From: DASZJY01 sp036260255
Lineage (GTDB): Bacteria > Actinomycetota > Acidimicrobiia > Acidimicrobiales > AC-14
DNA length: 51,701 nucleotides
Reading direction: 5' to 3'
NCBI GenBank assembly: GCA_036260255.1
Contig: DATAAF010000062.1
Span: 1 to 51,701 of the forward strand
Positions 8,275 to 16,903 of this stretch are shown here, one piece after another. The notes under the pieces were generated by a model. The model made no database searches. It was given only the letters and a program-made list of their open reading frames with translations, and was not told the origin of the DNA. A program made the translations under genes and the position numbers. Position 1 is the stretch's first letter. Every line of letters starts with the position of its first letter.

Positions 8275-9338
8275 CCTGCCTCGGCCAGCTGGCGCGCCCG
8301 CTCGTCGGCGATCAGGGCGTCGGTGAGCTCGTCGAGCTCGCCCAGGAGGATCCTGTCGAGCTTGTGGAGGGTGAGGGCGATGCGGTGGTCGGTGACCCGG
8401 TTCTCCTTGAAGTTGTAGGTGCGGATCTTCTCCGACCGGCCGCCCGCGCCGATCTGCCCTCGCCGGGTCTCGGACATCTCGGCCGCCCGACGCTCCTCCT
8501 CGAGCTTGAAGAGGCGGGCCCGGAGGACCTGCATGGCCTTGGCCCGGTTCTGGATCTGGCTCTTCTCGTCCTGCATGGCCACGACGATGCCCGTGGGCAG
8601 GTGGGTGATGCGCACGGCGGAGTCGGTCGTGTTGACCGACTGCCCCCCGGGGCCGGTCGAGCGGTAGACGTCGACCTTGAGGTCCGCCTCGTCGACGTGG
8701 ACGTCGACCTCCTCGGCCTCGGGAAGCACGCTCACCGTCGCCGCGCTCGTGTGGACGCGCCCTTGGGACTCGGTGACCGGCACCCGTTGCACCCGGTGGG
8801 GACCGGCCTCGTGCTTCATCACCGTCCAGACGCCCTCGCCCCGCAGGATGAACGTGATCTCGTTGACACCGCCCCGATCCGAGGGGTCGACGTTGAGGAC
8901 CTCGAGCCTCCAGCCCCGCCGCTCGGCGTAGCGGCTGTACATGTCGAACAGGTCCTTGGCGAACAGGTTCGCCTCCTCACCGCCCTCCGCCCCGCGGATC
9001 TCGACGATGACGTTCTTCTCGTCGTTGGGGTCGCGCGGCAGGAGCAGGGCGCGCAGCTCGTCCTCCAGGGCGGCCACCGAAGCCTCGGCCTCGTCGATCT
9101 GGGCGCGGAGGAACTCCCGGTCGGGGCCGGAGGAGTCCCCGAGCATCTCCTTGGCCGTCGCCAGGTCGTCGAGGCTCGCCCGGTACCGGCGGTGGGTGGT
9201 GACGATGGGCTCGAGCTGCTTGGCCCGCCTGGCCAGGGCGATCGAAGCCTGGTGGTCGGATGCGACCTCCGGGTTGGCGAGGTCGGAGAGGACGTTGGTG
9301 TACTCCTCGTCCAGGCGCGCCAGCCGGTCCTCGAACAC
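8271..9338 (-). CDS. prfA: Peptide chain release factor 1
   Basis: 355 residues, the usual RF1 length. It recognises UAA/UAG at the ribosomal A site and triggers peptidyl-tRNA hydrolysis. GGQ is at 231-233 in STGPGGQSVNTTDSAVR. The tripeptide anticodon PxT is PVT (187-189), which marks RF1 rather than RF2 (SPF). The N-terminal domain is helical and the C-terminal domain basic. It is first in the prfA-prmC-tsaC operon. The GTG start has TACCCT 6 nt upstream, suggesting a leaderless mRNA. Confidence 0.97.
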   Translation of the reverse strand: MFEDRLARLDEEYTNVLSDLANPEVASDHQASIALARRAKQLEPIVTTHRRYRASLDDLATAKEMLGDSSGPDREFLRAQIDEAEASVAALEDELRALLLPRDPNDEKNVIVEIRGAEGGEEANLFAKDLFDMYSRYAERRGWRLEVLNVDPSDRGGVNEITFILRGEGVWTVMKHEAGPHRVQRVPVTESQGRVHTSAATVSVLPEAEEVDVHVDEADLKVDVYRSTGPGGQSVNTTDSAVRITHLPTGIVVAMQDEKSQIQNRAKAMQVLRARLFKLEEERRAAEMSETRRGQIGAGGRSEKIRTYNFKENRVTDHRIALTLHKLDRILLGELDELTDALIADERARQLAEAG

Positions 9339-9344
9339 ACGGTC

Positions 9345-9350
9345 AGGGTA
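9345..9350 (-). promoter_or_regulatory. -10 hexamer TACCCT for prfA operon
   Basis: TACCCT ends 6 nt before the prfA GTG start; likely leaderless promoter of prfA-prmC-tsaC. Confidence 0.4.
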
Positions 9351-9409
9351 CCGACCGGTGATGCCTCCGGACGCGCCGTCGCCGGTGTGCGGGGCGCTGG
9401 CCCCGAGCG

Positions 9410-9730
9410 CTACCGGGCGCGGTGGCGGCCGAAGTTGGGGCGACGGACGCGGGTGAGCACGACGATCCCGGTGCCGAAGAGGACGGCGCCAGTGGCCAAG
9501 ACCGCCACGGGGACGAGCGTCGGCGATCCGGTGACGGCGAGGGGTCGCGGCCGGACGACGGGGACCCTCCGGACGATCACGACGACTTCACGCTTGATCA
9601 CCGGCGTGACCGGCACCTTGATGATGGGCGTGGGAGGGTAGAGCTCCTTGACCGCTGCGCCCGCGGGCGGGGCGACCAGCACCACCGCTGCGGTCAGGAA
9701 GGCGACCGCCGTGACCACCCGTCGGATCAT
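9410..9730 (-). CDS. Small secreted protein with LAVTG sortase signal
   Basis: 106 residues. A signal peptide (basic MIRR, hydrophobic 5-22, AGAA cleavage region) is followed by a mature segment of only about 37 residues rich in Pro, Val, Lys and Arg. Then comes LAVTG (64-68), a hydrophobic segment (70-93) and a basic tail (RVRRPNFGRHRAR). LAxTG plus hydrophobic span plus basic tail is the signal for covalent wall anchoring by class E-type sortases in actinobacteria. No sortase gene lies in the window. The ATG at 9730 is preceded by GAGGGG at SD distance and TATGCT sits at 9786-9791, so this unit has a leader. The mature part is too short to suggest an enzyme; a spacer or wall peptide is a guess. 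Confidence 0.7.
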   Translation of the reverse strand: MIRRVVTAVAFLTAAVVLVAPPAGAAVKELYPPTPIIKVPVTPVIKREVVVIVRRVPVVRPRPLAVTGSPTLVPVAVLATGAVLFGTGIVVLTRVRRPNFGRHRAR

Positions 9731-9785
9731 CGAACCCCTCACCGCGCCCGGCTCGTCGGCCGATTTGGACATTTTGGCGTGCGGC

Positions 9786-9791
9786 AGCATA
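9786..9791 (-). promoter_or_regulatory. -10 hexamer TATGCT
   Basis: TATGCT lies about 55 nt before the ATG at 9730, leaving a leader that contains a clear SD (GAGGGG). No obvious -35. Confidence 0.3.
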
Positions 9792-9815
9792 ACAGCTGCC
9801 CGGTCGATGATGGAA

Positions 9816-12716
9816 CTATCCCTCCAAGAGGCGGTGCCAGAACGACGACCATCCCGAGCGTTCGACCTTTATCCACAGCGACTGCTCTTGCGCCAACGGC
9901 ATCGCCGCCCGTGCGACGCGGCTTCCTCGCCCCTCGAGGCCGCGGGTGTCGGCGATGCGCCAGCCCTTCGGGACGGTGACGGAGACCTCGACGGCATCGG
10001 GCACGACCGTCGGCTGATGGCCCAGGTCGAGGCGGTACCACCCGCCGTCGGCCAGCTGGACCCCGCCCTCGAGCTCCAGCCGGACCGTGCGGGTTGAGTG
10101 CGCGGGGATGCTGACGATCGTCGACTGGGCCAGGCGGCCGAGCTCCGGGTGGGTCGTCATGGGCAGGGGCTGACCGTCCAACGTCGCCGACCGGCCGACG
10201 AAGGGTGTGTACACCGAGAGGTACGTCCGGTTCTCCCCTGGCGCGAACCGGTCGTCGTACGGGCCGATCACCCCCTCGGGCAGGCCCGCGGGCGGCGCCT
10301 GGTTGTCGAGGGCGACCTCGAGACGCCCGGTCACCGGTGCGGGCACGTCCGAGGGATCGAGCGTCACGACGTAGCGCACCCGGCGACGCAGGTAGAAGTC
10401 GACCTTGTTGGCGGACAGGTTCTGGTTCACGACCATGACGGAGTCACCCTCGATCGGCGGCACCGCGCCGTCGGCGCCCAGCCGCCGGACCAGCTCCTGC
10501 TGCTCTTCGCCGTTCAGGTACACGAGAAGATGGTCGGTCTCGGTGACGCGCGACAGCGACTTCGAGAGGTTCGCCGGGTTCCCGAGGTCCGCCTTGGTGA
10601 AGGCCTCGAAGACCAGACGGGACACGCTCCCAAGGAACTCGACACGCTCCTCTTGGACGGGGTAGCGCTCGTACGCCGCCCGAAGGGTGATGTCGACAAC
10701 GTTGGCGGCGGTCACCGGCTCGTGCCATCCAGGCACCGCGACCGGGCCGGTCAGCTCGAGGAGGGCCGCCAGCCCCAGAGGGTCGACGGCGATCACCCCG
10801 TCGACGGGCTGCCCACCCGACTGGGGGTAGAGCTCGCTGATGATGCGGGCCGTCGTCGGGAAGTCGGGCGAGACGTTGACCTGCTGCCAGGTGCCGGCGA
10901 CGTCGAACCCCTCGTAGCGCTCGAAGAACTCGGGTGAGGCGTTCAGGACGCGCGGGCGGGTCCCACCGTCGTTGAGCTCCTGCAGCCGGCCGAAACGGGT
11001 CAGCTGGAACCGGCCTCCTTCGGCCGTCAGCTCTCCCCAGTTGCCTATGAAGCCTCCGGTCGCCCGCAGCTCGGCGTTGTTCTGGAACGCCAGGAAGTAC
11101 CGCCGGGGCCCGTCCTCTCCCAGGATGCCGGGCAGCAGCCGCGTGGCTTGGGCGGCCCGATCGGCCAACTCCGCGTCCCGTACGAGCCGGTCGGAGAGGT
11201 CGTCGACCGCCCGCTGAAGGGGCGGGAGCAGGTAGGGGTGATCGACGTCGAGCATCCGGTCGCGCGAGGCGCGGAGGATCTCGGCCGCCTCTTCCAGCGC
11301 CGGTTCGAGGCGCCGGAGGGCATCGAGGGAGACGCCGCCGTTCTGGACGCGGAGCTGCGATACCTCGGCGACCGCCGCCAGCCGGCCACCGGTGGCGGCG
11401 AGCCGCTCGGCGGTCGACACCAGCGTCCGGGACGCTCGGAGGTTCGACGCCAGGCCCGGGACGGCGAGTCCGAGCGAGACCAACGGCGCCTCCAACCGGC
11501 GGCGGGCCTGGCGAAGGAACACGCCGGCGCGCTGGAACTCGGTCGCTGCCTGACTGCCGTCCCCCTGGGCCACCAGGGCGAGCGCACGCTTGGCCAGCAC
11601 CGCCCCGTCCCGTGCCGCCGCCTCGGCGCGGGCCATCGCCAACATGGCCGGGCCGGCCAGCACCATCACGCCCACGAGGCCGCCGACCACGGCGGGGGCG
11701 AGCCAGCGGGGCAGGCCGACCACGGGCTCCCGGTACACCTTCACGCCGCTGGTGGCGGTGCTCACCCCCAAGAGCAGGACGACCGCCCCGGCGGCCCCGA
11801 GCCACAGCGGGATCACCCTGCGCCCGACCAGCACAGCCAGCGTCGCCAGACCGGCCTCGACGCCCACGAGCGTCCACACCGCGACACCCGGTGAGAGCCC
11901 ACGGGCGACGAGCCGGTGCGAGAGGTGGTCGCGGCCACCGATGGACACGCGGCGGCGGCGCCGCAGCCGGCCCAGGGTGACGGTGGCGGTGTCCAGGATG
12001 GGAAGGGCCAGCAGGATCACCGGGATGGCGAAGCTGGCCGGTGGGTCGAGGTTGGGGTCGACGTTGATCGTCAGCACCGCCAGGACGAAGCCCAGGAAGA
12101 GGCTCCCGGTATCGCCCATGTAGATCGACGCCGGACGCCGGTTGTAGACGAGGAAGCCCAGGCAGGCCCCCAGGAGGGCGGCCGCCACCCCCGACGTCGT
12201 CTGCTGGCCGTTCAGGATGGCCAGGAGGAAGATCCCGACGGAGGCCGCCGCGGTGACACCGGCGGCCAACCCGTCCATGTTGTCGAGGAGGTTCAGGGCG
12301 TTCGTGATGCCGACGATCCACAGGAGGGTGAGGCAGATGTCGACGGCGGCGACACCGGTCGCCGGTATGCGCACTCCGGAGGCGACGGCGAGGCAGGCGG
12401 TGCCGAGCTCGAGGAGGAGACGTATCCTGGGATCGACGGTGCGGCGGTCGTCGACCAACCCGACGATGCCGAGGACCATCGCACCGAGGGCGATCACGGC
12501 GCCTTCGGACCCCACCCGCGACGTGAGGAGGAGCCCGAGCAGCACGCCGGCGATCAGCCCCACGCCCCCGAGATAGGGGACGGGACGGACGTGGCTCTTG
12601 TGGGCGGCCGGCTGGTCGACGAAGCCGGTGGAGAGGGCCAGGCGGCGAAGGAGCGGGACGCCGAAGACGGTGAGGGAGACGGCGGCCAGGAAGGCGGGGG
12701 CCCAGGCGGGACCCAC
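9816..12716 (-). CDS. Fusion: WecA/MraY-type glycosyl-1-phosphate transferase + DUF4012 domain
   Basis: 966 residues. The first 330 are a polytopic polyprenyl-phosphate hexose-1-phosphate transferase. Seen motifs are HKSHVRPVPYLGG (39-51), GLVDDRRTVDP (86-96, the Asp-Asp), NLLDNMDGLAAG (142-153), YMGDTGSLFLG (199-209) and GRDHLSHRL (261-269), i.e. all the Mg2+ and substrate loops. A further membrane helix (about 340-360) leads into about 600 extracytoplasmic residues with the DUF4012 pattern: helical region to about 470, then FLAFQNNAELRATGGFIGNWG and similar. The first part starts glycan synthesis on undecaprenyl phosphate; the role of DUF4012 is unknown. No stop or start separates the halves. 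The GTG start is 2 nt after the upstream epimerase stop, without a clear SD. Confidence 0.88.
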   Translation of the reverse strand: MGPAWAPAFLAAVSLTVFGVPLLRRLALSTGFVDQPAAHKSHVRPVPYLGGVGLIAGVLLGLLLTSRVGSEGAVIALGAMVLGIVGLVDDRRTVDPRIRLLLELGTACLAVASGVRIPATGVAAVDICLTLLWIVGITNALNLLDNMDGLAAGVTAAASVGIFLLAILNGQQTTSGVAAALLGACLGFLVYNRRPASIYMGDTGSLFLGFVLAVLTINVDPNLDPPASFAIPVILLALPILDTATVTLGRLRRRRRVSIGGRDHLSHRLVARGLSPGVAVWTLVGVEAGLATLAVLVGRRVIPLWLGAAGAVVLLLGVSTATSGVKVYREPVVGLPRWLAPAVVGGLVGVMVLAGPAMLAMARAEAAARDGAVLAKRALALVAQGDGSQAATEFQRAGVFLRQARRRLEAPLVSLGLAVPGLASNLRASRTLVSTAERLAATGGRLAAVAEVSQLRVQNGGVSLDALRRLEPALEEAAEILRASRDRMLDVDHPYLLPPLQRAVDDLSDRLVRDAELADRAAQATRLLPGILGEDGPRRYFLAFQNNAELRATGGFIGNWGELTAEGGRFQLTRFGRLQELNDGGTRPRVLNASPEFFERYEGFDVAGTWQQVNVSPDFPTTARIISELYPQSGGQPVDGVIAVDPLGLAALLELTGPVAVPGWHEPVTAANVVDITLRAAYERYPVQEERVEFLGSVSRLVFEAFTKADLGNPANLSKSLSRVTETDHLLVYLNGEEQQELVRRLGADGAVPPIEGDSVMVVNQNLSANKVDFYLRRRVRYVVTLDPSDVPAPVTGRLEVALDNQAPPAGLPEGVIGPYDDRFAPGENRTYLSVYTPFVGRSATLDGQPLPMTTHPELGRLAQSTIVSIPAHSTRTVRLELEGGVQLADGGWYRLDLGHQPTVVPDAVEVSVTVPKGWRIADTRGLEGRGSRVARAAMPLAQEQSLWIKVERSGWSSFWHRLLEG

Positions 12717-12718
12717 TG

Positions 12719-13741
12719 CTAGCTCAGTCCGGCCGTGGCTCCGGCAAGTTCGGCTCGGGCTTCGACGATCGTCTCGGCGAGGATGTCGTCGAGGGTACGA
12801 CGGGGAGACCATCCGGTGAGACCGCGGACCTTGCCGATGTCCGGGACGCGACGGCGCATGTCCTCGAACCCCGCGACATAGGCCTTCTCGTAAGGCACGA
12901 GCTCGATCGGCGACGAGCTCTCCGCCGTCTCCAGGATGCGCTGGGCGAGCTCGAGGATCGACACCTCCTCTTGGGAGCCCAGGTTGAAGCACTCCCCGTG
13001 CGTGCGCGGGTCGTCGATCAGGCGGAGGAGCCCGTCCACGACGTCGAGGACGTGGCAGAAGCACCGCGTCTGCCGGCCGTCGCCGTAGACCGTCAGCGGC
13101 TCCGCCCGCACGGCCTGGCGCACCAGGCGCGGTATGACCATCCCGTAGGCAGGGCTCTGGCGCGGCCCGACCGTGTTGAACAGCCGGGCGACGGTGGTCG
13201 CCAGGCCTCGCTCCCGGTGGTAGGCGTAGGCGAGGATCTCGTCGACGACCTTCGCGGTGCTGTACGCCCAACGGGCCACGCTGGGGGAACCGAGGAGGCG
13301 GTCGGCGTCCTCGACCAGGGGAACCCCTCCGTTGCCATTCTTCCCGTAGATCTCCGACGTGCTGGCCAGGAGGATGCGGCGGCGGTACCGGTGAGCGGCC
13401 TCGATCACCGTCTCGGAGCCGCGGATGTTCGTGGTGAACGAGCGCAGCGGCTTCTCGACGATGAGCTGCACGCCGACCGCGGCAGCCAGGTGGACGACCA
13501 CATCGCTCTCGTGGACGAGCTCGTCGACCAGGAGATCGTCGAGCACCGAACCGTGCACGAAACGGAAGTTGGCGTGCTGACCGACGGCGTCGAGGTTGCG
13601 GAGCCGACCGGTGGACAGGTTGTCGAGGGCGATCACCAGGTCGCCCCGCGCCAGCAGGGCCTCGACCAGGTGCGACCCGATGAACCCTGCGCCGCCTGTG
13701 ACGAGATACGTCCGCCGCGTCGACCCGGATTCGTTGAGCAC
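12719..13741 (-). CDS. NAD-dependent nucleotide-sugar epimerase/dehydratase (extended SDR)
   Basis: 340 residues. NAD-binding TGGAGFIGSHL near residue 15, DNLSTG, the STSEIYG strand with catalytic Ser/Thr, and YSTAK (Tyr-x3-Lys) are all present. The layout resembles UDP-glucuronate decarboxylase and related GDP/UDP-sugar epimerases, but the substrate cannot be fixed from sequence. The GTG start is preceded by AAAGGG. The 97 bp upstream are relatively AT-rich and probably carry its promoter. It is followed at 2 nt by the WecA-DUF4012 fusion, so it may supply the sugar that enzyme uses. Confidence 0.9.
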   Translation of the reverse strand: MLNESGSTRRTYLVTGGAGFIGSHLVEALLARGDLVIALDNLSTGRLRNLDAVGQHANFRFVHGSVLDDLLVDELVHESDVVVHLAAAVGVQLIVEKPLRSFTTNIRGSETVIEAAHRYRRRILLASTSEIYGKNGNGGVPLVEDADRLLGSPSVARWAYSTAKVVDEILAYAYHRERGLATTVARLFNTVGPRQSPAYGMVIPRLVRQAVRAEPLTVYGDGRQTRCFCHVLDVVDGLLRLIDDPRTHGECFNLGSQEEVSILELAQRILETAESSSPIELVPYEKAYVAGFEDMRRRVPDIGKVRGLTGWSPRRTLDDILAETIVEARAELAGATAGLS

Positions 13742-13838
13742 CTGCCCTTTCCCCAGTCTCCTCGTTACCTAGCCCGCTGCGAGAACTGTTGAAACATCTG
13801 AAAACCTGGGCCGGGTTCCTCGATCCGATGCGTGCCGA

Positions 13839-15503
13839 TCAGCGCGTGCGCTGCGACTCGCTCGAAGGTTCCCTCTCGTCCTGGCCGTTGCCCGATCCGG
13901 TCAACGAGTCAGAACGCGGCCTTCTGCCGCGACCGTCAGGCGCGTAGTAGTAGCCGTACGTGTAGCCATAGGCGCTCTCGGCCGGCGCGTTGTTGAGCAC
14001 CGCGCCTACAAGAGGAGCGCCGACCTGACGCAATACCTCGAGGGTACGAGACATCTGCTTGCTAGTGGTCGCCCCGGTGCCGACGACCAAGAGGGTGCCG
14101 TCGACCTTCGCCGAGAGGACCGCGGCGTCGGTCACAGGCAGGACGGGCGGGCAGTCTATGAGGACGGTGTCGGCATAACCCTCGAGCCCGCTGAGGACCT
14201 CGGACGCCCGCGCCGACGACAGGAGCTCCGACGGGTTGGGGGGAAGCGGCCCGGAGGCGAGGAGCCACAACCGGTCGTCGTCGGGGTTCACCCGCTGCAG
14301 CGCGGCCGACAGCGGCGCCTCGCCCAGGAGGACCGACGTGAACCCGACGTTGTTCGACAGCCCGAAGAACTCGTGAAGCCGAGGCCGCCGCAGGTCGCAG
14401 CTGACCACGACCACACGTTCACCGGCTCGAGCGAGGACCACCGCGAGATTCGCGGTGGTTGTCGTCTTCCCCTCGCCCGCCCGTGGACTCGTGACCTGGA
14501 TCGTGCGCAGCGGCCGGTCGACGGCGAGGAATCGGATCGAGGTCCGGAGGGTGCGATAGGCCTCCGCGGACGGTGATGCCGGCTCGCTCAGCGAGACGAC
14601 CCGCGGCTTCTCCCTGTCTCGCCAACCGCTGACCGACGGGATGATCGCCAGCACGGCGACGTCGGGGGCGGCGCGCTCGAAGTCGTCCTTGCTCTTGATG
14701 GAGTCGTCGAGGTGCTCGAACAGGAACGCCAGTGCGATGCCGAAGACGAGCCCGAAGCCGAGCGCAAGAAGCCCGTTCCTGACCGGCCTCGGCTCCACCG
14801 GCTCCTTCGGGACGTTGGCGCGGGTCACCACCTCGGCGCCCGGGCTCCTCAGGTCGAGGTTGATCTGGATCTGGTCGAGCTGCTGCCGTAGGGGCACCTG
14901 TTGGCTGAGCAACGAGTCGCGGTCCCGCTGGACCGTGTTCCGCTGATCGCACGCCGGCGTCGGAACGTTCCCGCAGGGCGGGAGAGACGCAAGCTGCGCC
15001 CCGAGCTCGTCGATGCGCTTCCTGAGCTCGTCGACTCTCCCCTGGAGCTCGCGGATGGTCGCCTGCAGCTCGTCGGCGGTCTGCTTGAGCCGATAGCCGA
15101 TGTAGGAGTCGACATAGCCGTTGGTGAGCTCGGCCGCGTCGTTCGGCGACGCGCTGCGGACGGACACTTCGACGACCGACGTCGCGCCCACCTGCCTGAG
15201 GGAAGGCCTGGGCGTCACGCCGAGCCTCTCCCGGGCGGCGGCCAGCACCGGCTCGCTCCGCATGACCTCGATCTCGGTCTCGACGGCCGACGCATTGAGG
15301 TCGGGGGGGCCCTCGGTCAGCGGCGACTGCCGCTGCTTGAGGAGAACTCGCGCCTTGCCCTCGTACACCTCGGTCTGCAGGAACGACGTCACCAGAGCGC
15401 AGACGACAGCTACGGCGACGGTCAAGATGACGACGCCCTTCCGGCGCCGGAGCGCCGAGAGGTAGTCGCGAAGCTCTGAATCCGCCTGTTCGCCTATGGG
15501 CAC
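13839..15503 (-). CDS. Wzz/BY-kinase polysaccharide co-polymerase, complete and apparently active
   Basis: 554 residues. Membrane segments at about 22-42 and 243-262 flank a Wzz domain with a coiled coil (140-215) and two cysteines (C177, C185) that may form an external disulfide. The cytoplasmic kinase has Walker A SPRAGEGKTTT (339-349, Lys346), Walker A' SCDLRRPRL (Asp370) and Walker B LIDCPP (Asp450). A tyrosine cluster AYGYTYGYYY (511-520) precedes a polar tail. It autophosphorylates to regulate chain length and export. It is closest in layout to the truncated gene at the window start and serves as the reference for the degenerate copy at 1205-2803. The GTG start is supported by TAAGAT 6 nt upstream. 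The gene follows the membrane protein by 9 bp. Confidence 0.95.
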   Translation of the reverse strand: MPIGEQADSELRDYLSALRRRKGVVILTVAVAVVCALVTSFLQTEVYEGKARVLLKQRQSPLTEGPPDLNASAVETEIEVMRSEPVLAAARERLGVTPRPSLRQVGATSVVEVSVRSASPNDAAELTNGYVDSYIGYRLKQTADELQATIRELQGRVDELRKRIDELGAQLASLPPCGNVPTPACDQRNTVQRDRDSLLSQQVPLRQQLDQIQINLDLRSPGAEVVTRANVPKEPVEPRPVRNGLLALGFGLVFGIALAFLFEHLDDSIKSKDDFERAAPDVAVLAIIPSVSGWRDREKPRVVSLSEPASPSAEAYRTLRTSIRFLAVDRPLRTIQVTSPRAGEGKTTTTANLAVVLARAGERVVVVSCDLRRPRLHEFFGLSNNVGFTSVLLGEAPLSAALQRVNPDDDRLWLLASGPLPPNPSELLSSARASEVLSGLEGYADTVLIDCPPVLPVTDAAVLSAKVDGTLLVVGTGATTSKQMSRTLEVLRQVGAPLVGAVLNNAPAESAYGYTYGYYYAPDGRGRRPRSDSLTGSGNGQDEREPSSESQRTR

Positions 15504-15509
15504 CGGACG

Positions 15510-15515
15510 ATCTTA
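15510..15515 (-). promoter_or_regulatory. -10 hexamer TAAGAT, leaderless start
   Basis: TAAGAT ends 6 nt before the GTG at 15503 and overlaps the 3' end of the upstream gene; it would give the BY-kinase its own leaderless transcript. Confidence 0.45.
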
Positions 15516-16889
15516 TCCGCGGTCATCGCGCGCCGTGACCGCGGTCGCGGTGGCATAGAAGGGACCTCTCGGCGTATTGCCGCTCGCAATGGCGGGCCGG
15601 CGGACCGAGAGGCCGAGGGCGATCAGGGGAAGGAGCAGGACGACGACCTGTTGCCGCTCGCGAAGGACCGTCCCGAAGTTGCCGATGGAGAGAGAGAGCA
15701 GGAGGCTGGTGGCCACGGCCGGCATGAGAAGGACGAGACTTCGGCGGCGGACCAGTCGGCGCCCCGCCCGAAGGCCGGCCCACAGGCTCGGCAGGAGCCA
15801 CCACCAGATCACCATCTCGGGCACGACGGCCAGCTGGCGGGCACTCCGGATCTGCCAAGGGAAGGGACCGAGAACGAAGTTGAACAGGCCCCGTGGAAGG
15901 TAGGAGACGGCGGCCAGAGGTGTGGAGACGTCGGCATCGGCGTCGAAGCCGCTGCCTGCGGTCGTCGCCAACTCCTTGCGAACGACATCCGCCTCCTTCA
16001 GGTCGGCGTTGACCGCCGCCCGGTACCCGGAGTAGCCGAGGCCGAGGGCGACGAGAACGGCCAGCAACGACGCCCCTCCCAGCCCGGCGCCCAGACCGCT
16101 CAGTAGGCGGCCCTTGCCGAGCGCCATCCCGAGCACCAACCCGGCGGCGATCACCAGCGCCACCCACGCCCGGAAGGTGAAGAGGACGGCGAGCGACGCG
16201 GCCACGCCAACGAGGGAAGCGAGCGACGCCCGTTCGGTCAGTCGAATGGCGCAGTTGGCGGCAACCGCTACCAGGAGGCCGATCCCCGCCTCCTTCAGCA
16301 ACTGTGACCACCAGAGGAGGCAACCGGGTAGGAGAACGGCGAGCGGCGCGACGTAGCGGGCCGCTGAAGGCCCGTAGAGACGGCGCGTCGTGTCCGTCAC
16401 GACGGGGACGATGGCCGCGGCGAACGTGGCGTTCACGGCCAGCCCGGCCACGGCGTGTGGCCCGAGCAACCAGTAGATCCCGCCGAGGAGGTAGTAGAAG
16501 CCCTCCTTGCCGGGCGCCAGCCGGGGAGCAGGGCCGCCGGACTCCCAGTAGGTGACCAGGTACTTCGCGACCCGGTCGTACGTCCCGGCGTCGGGCGCGA
16601 GCACGTATCGCGTCAGGGGGCCGCTCACGCTGTTGAGGAAGAGCCCCAACGCGAGATGCGCCAGGAAGCCGAACATCGTCCACCGGAGGAGCCGCCGCTG
16701 ATCGGCGACGTCGCTCGCCATGCCGCGTACCAGCACCGCGAGGACGAGGACGCCGAGGGCCGTCGGCCCGAGAAGGGCCAGCACCCCGTCGAACAGCGCC
16801 GCCAGAACGCCCAGCGCCAGACCGGCGAGCACGCCGGCGGCGGCCTGGCGGGCGCGCGGCGACGTCGTCGGAGCCGTCGGAGCCGTCAT
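15513..16889 (-). CDS. Polytopic membrane protein of the polysaccharide locus (possible GT-C transferase or polymerase)
   Basis: 458 residues with about ten hydrophobic helices and no recognised family signature. An external loop after the third helix carries APDAGTYDRVAKYL, acidic and similar in placement to first-loop Asp motifs of GT-C glycosyltransferases. LLWWSQLLKE follows a central helix and GPFPWQIRSARQL a late one. The gene sits between a GT4 transferase (11 bp upstream) and a BY-kinase (9 bp downstream), the usual place for a Wzy-type polymerase or GT-C enzyme. No other candidate polymerase was found in the window, so it may fill that role. The ATG is preceded by TAGGGT 8 nt upstream. 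Confidence 0.75.
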   Translation of the reverse strand: MTAPTAPTTSPRARQAAAGVLAGLALGVLAALFDGVLALLGPTALGVLVLAVLVRGMASDVADQRRLLRWTMFGFLAHLALGLFLNSVSGPLTRYVLAPDAGTYDRVAKYLVTYWESGGPAPRLAPGKEGFYYLLGGIYWLLGPHAVAGLAVNATFAAAIVPVVTDTTRRLYGPSAARYVAPLAVLLPGCLLWWSQLLKEAGIGLLVAVAANCAIRLTERASLASLVGVAASLAVLFTFRAWVALVIAAGLVLGMALGKGRLLSGLGAGLGGASLLAVLVALGLGYSGYRAAVNADLKEADVVRKELATTAGSGFDADADVSTPLAAVSYLPRGLFNFVLGPFPWQIRSARQLAVVPEMVIWWWLLPSLWAGLRAGRRLVRRRSLVLLMPAVATSLLLSLSIGNFGTVLRERQQVVVLLLPLIALGLSVRRPAIASGNTPRGPFYATATAVTARDDRG

Positions 16890-16897
16890 CGGCGATC

Positions 16898-16903
16898 ACC
16901 CTA
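16898..16903 (-). promoter_or_regulatory. -10 hexamer TAGGGT
   Basis: TAGGGT ends 8 nt before the ATG at 16889; it includes the TAG stop codon of the upstream glycosyltransferase, so chance is a real alternative. Confidence 0.3.

Noticed and set aside
12717..13271. N-terminal extension of the WecA-DUF4012 frame
   Set aside because: Overlaps the epimerase in another frame and translates to Arg/Pro-rich sequence; GTG 12716 fits the first membrane helix.
15523..16899. 458-codon frame overlapping the membrane protein
   Set aside because: Same strand, different frame, extremely Arg-rich; the other frame has a clear pattern of membrane helices.
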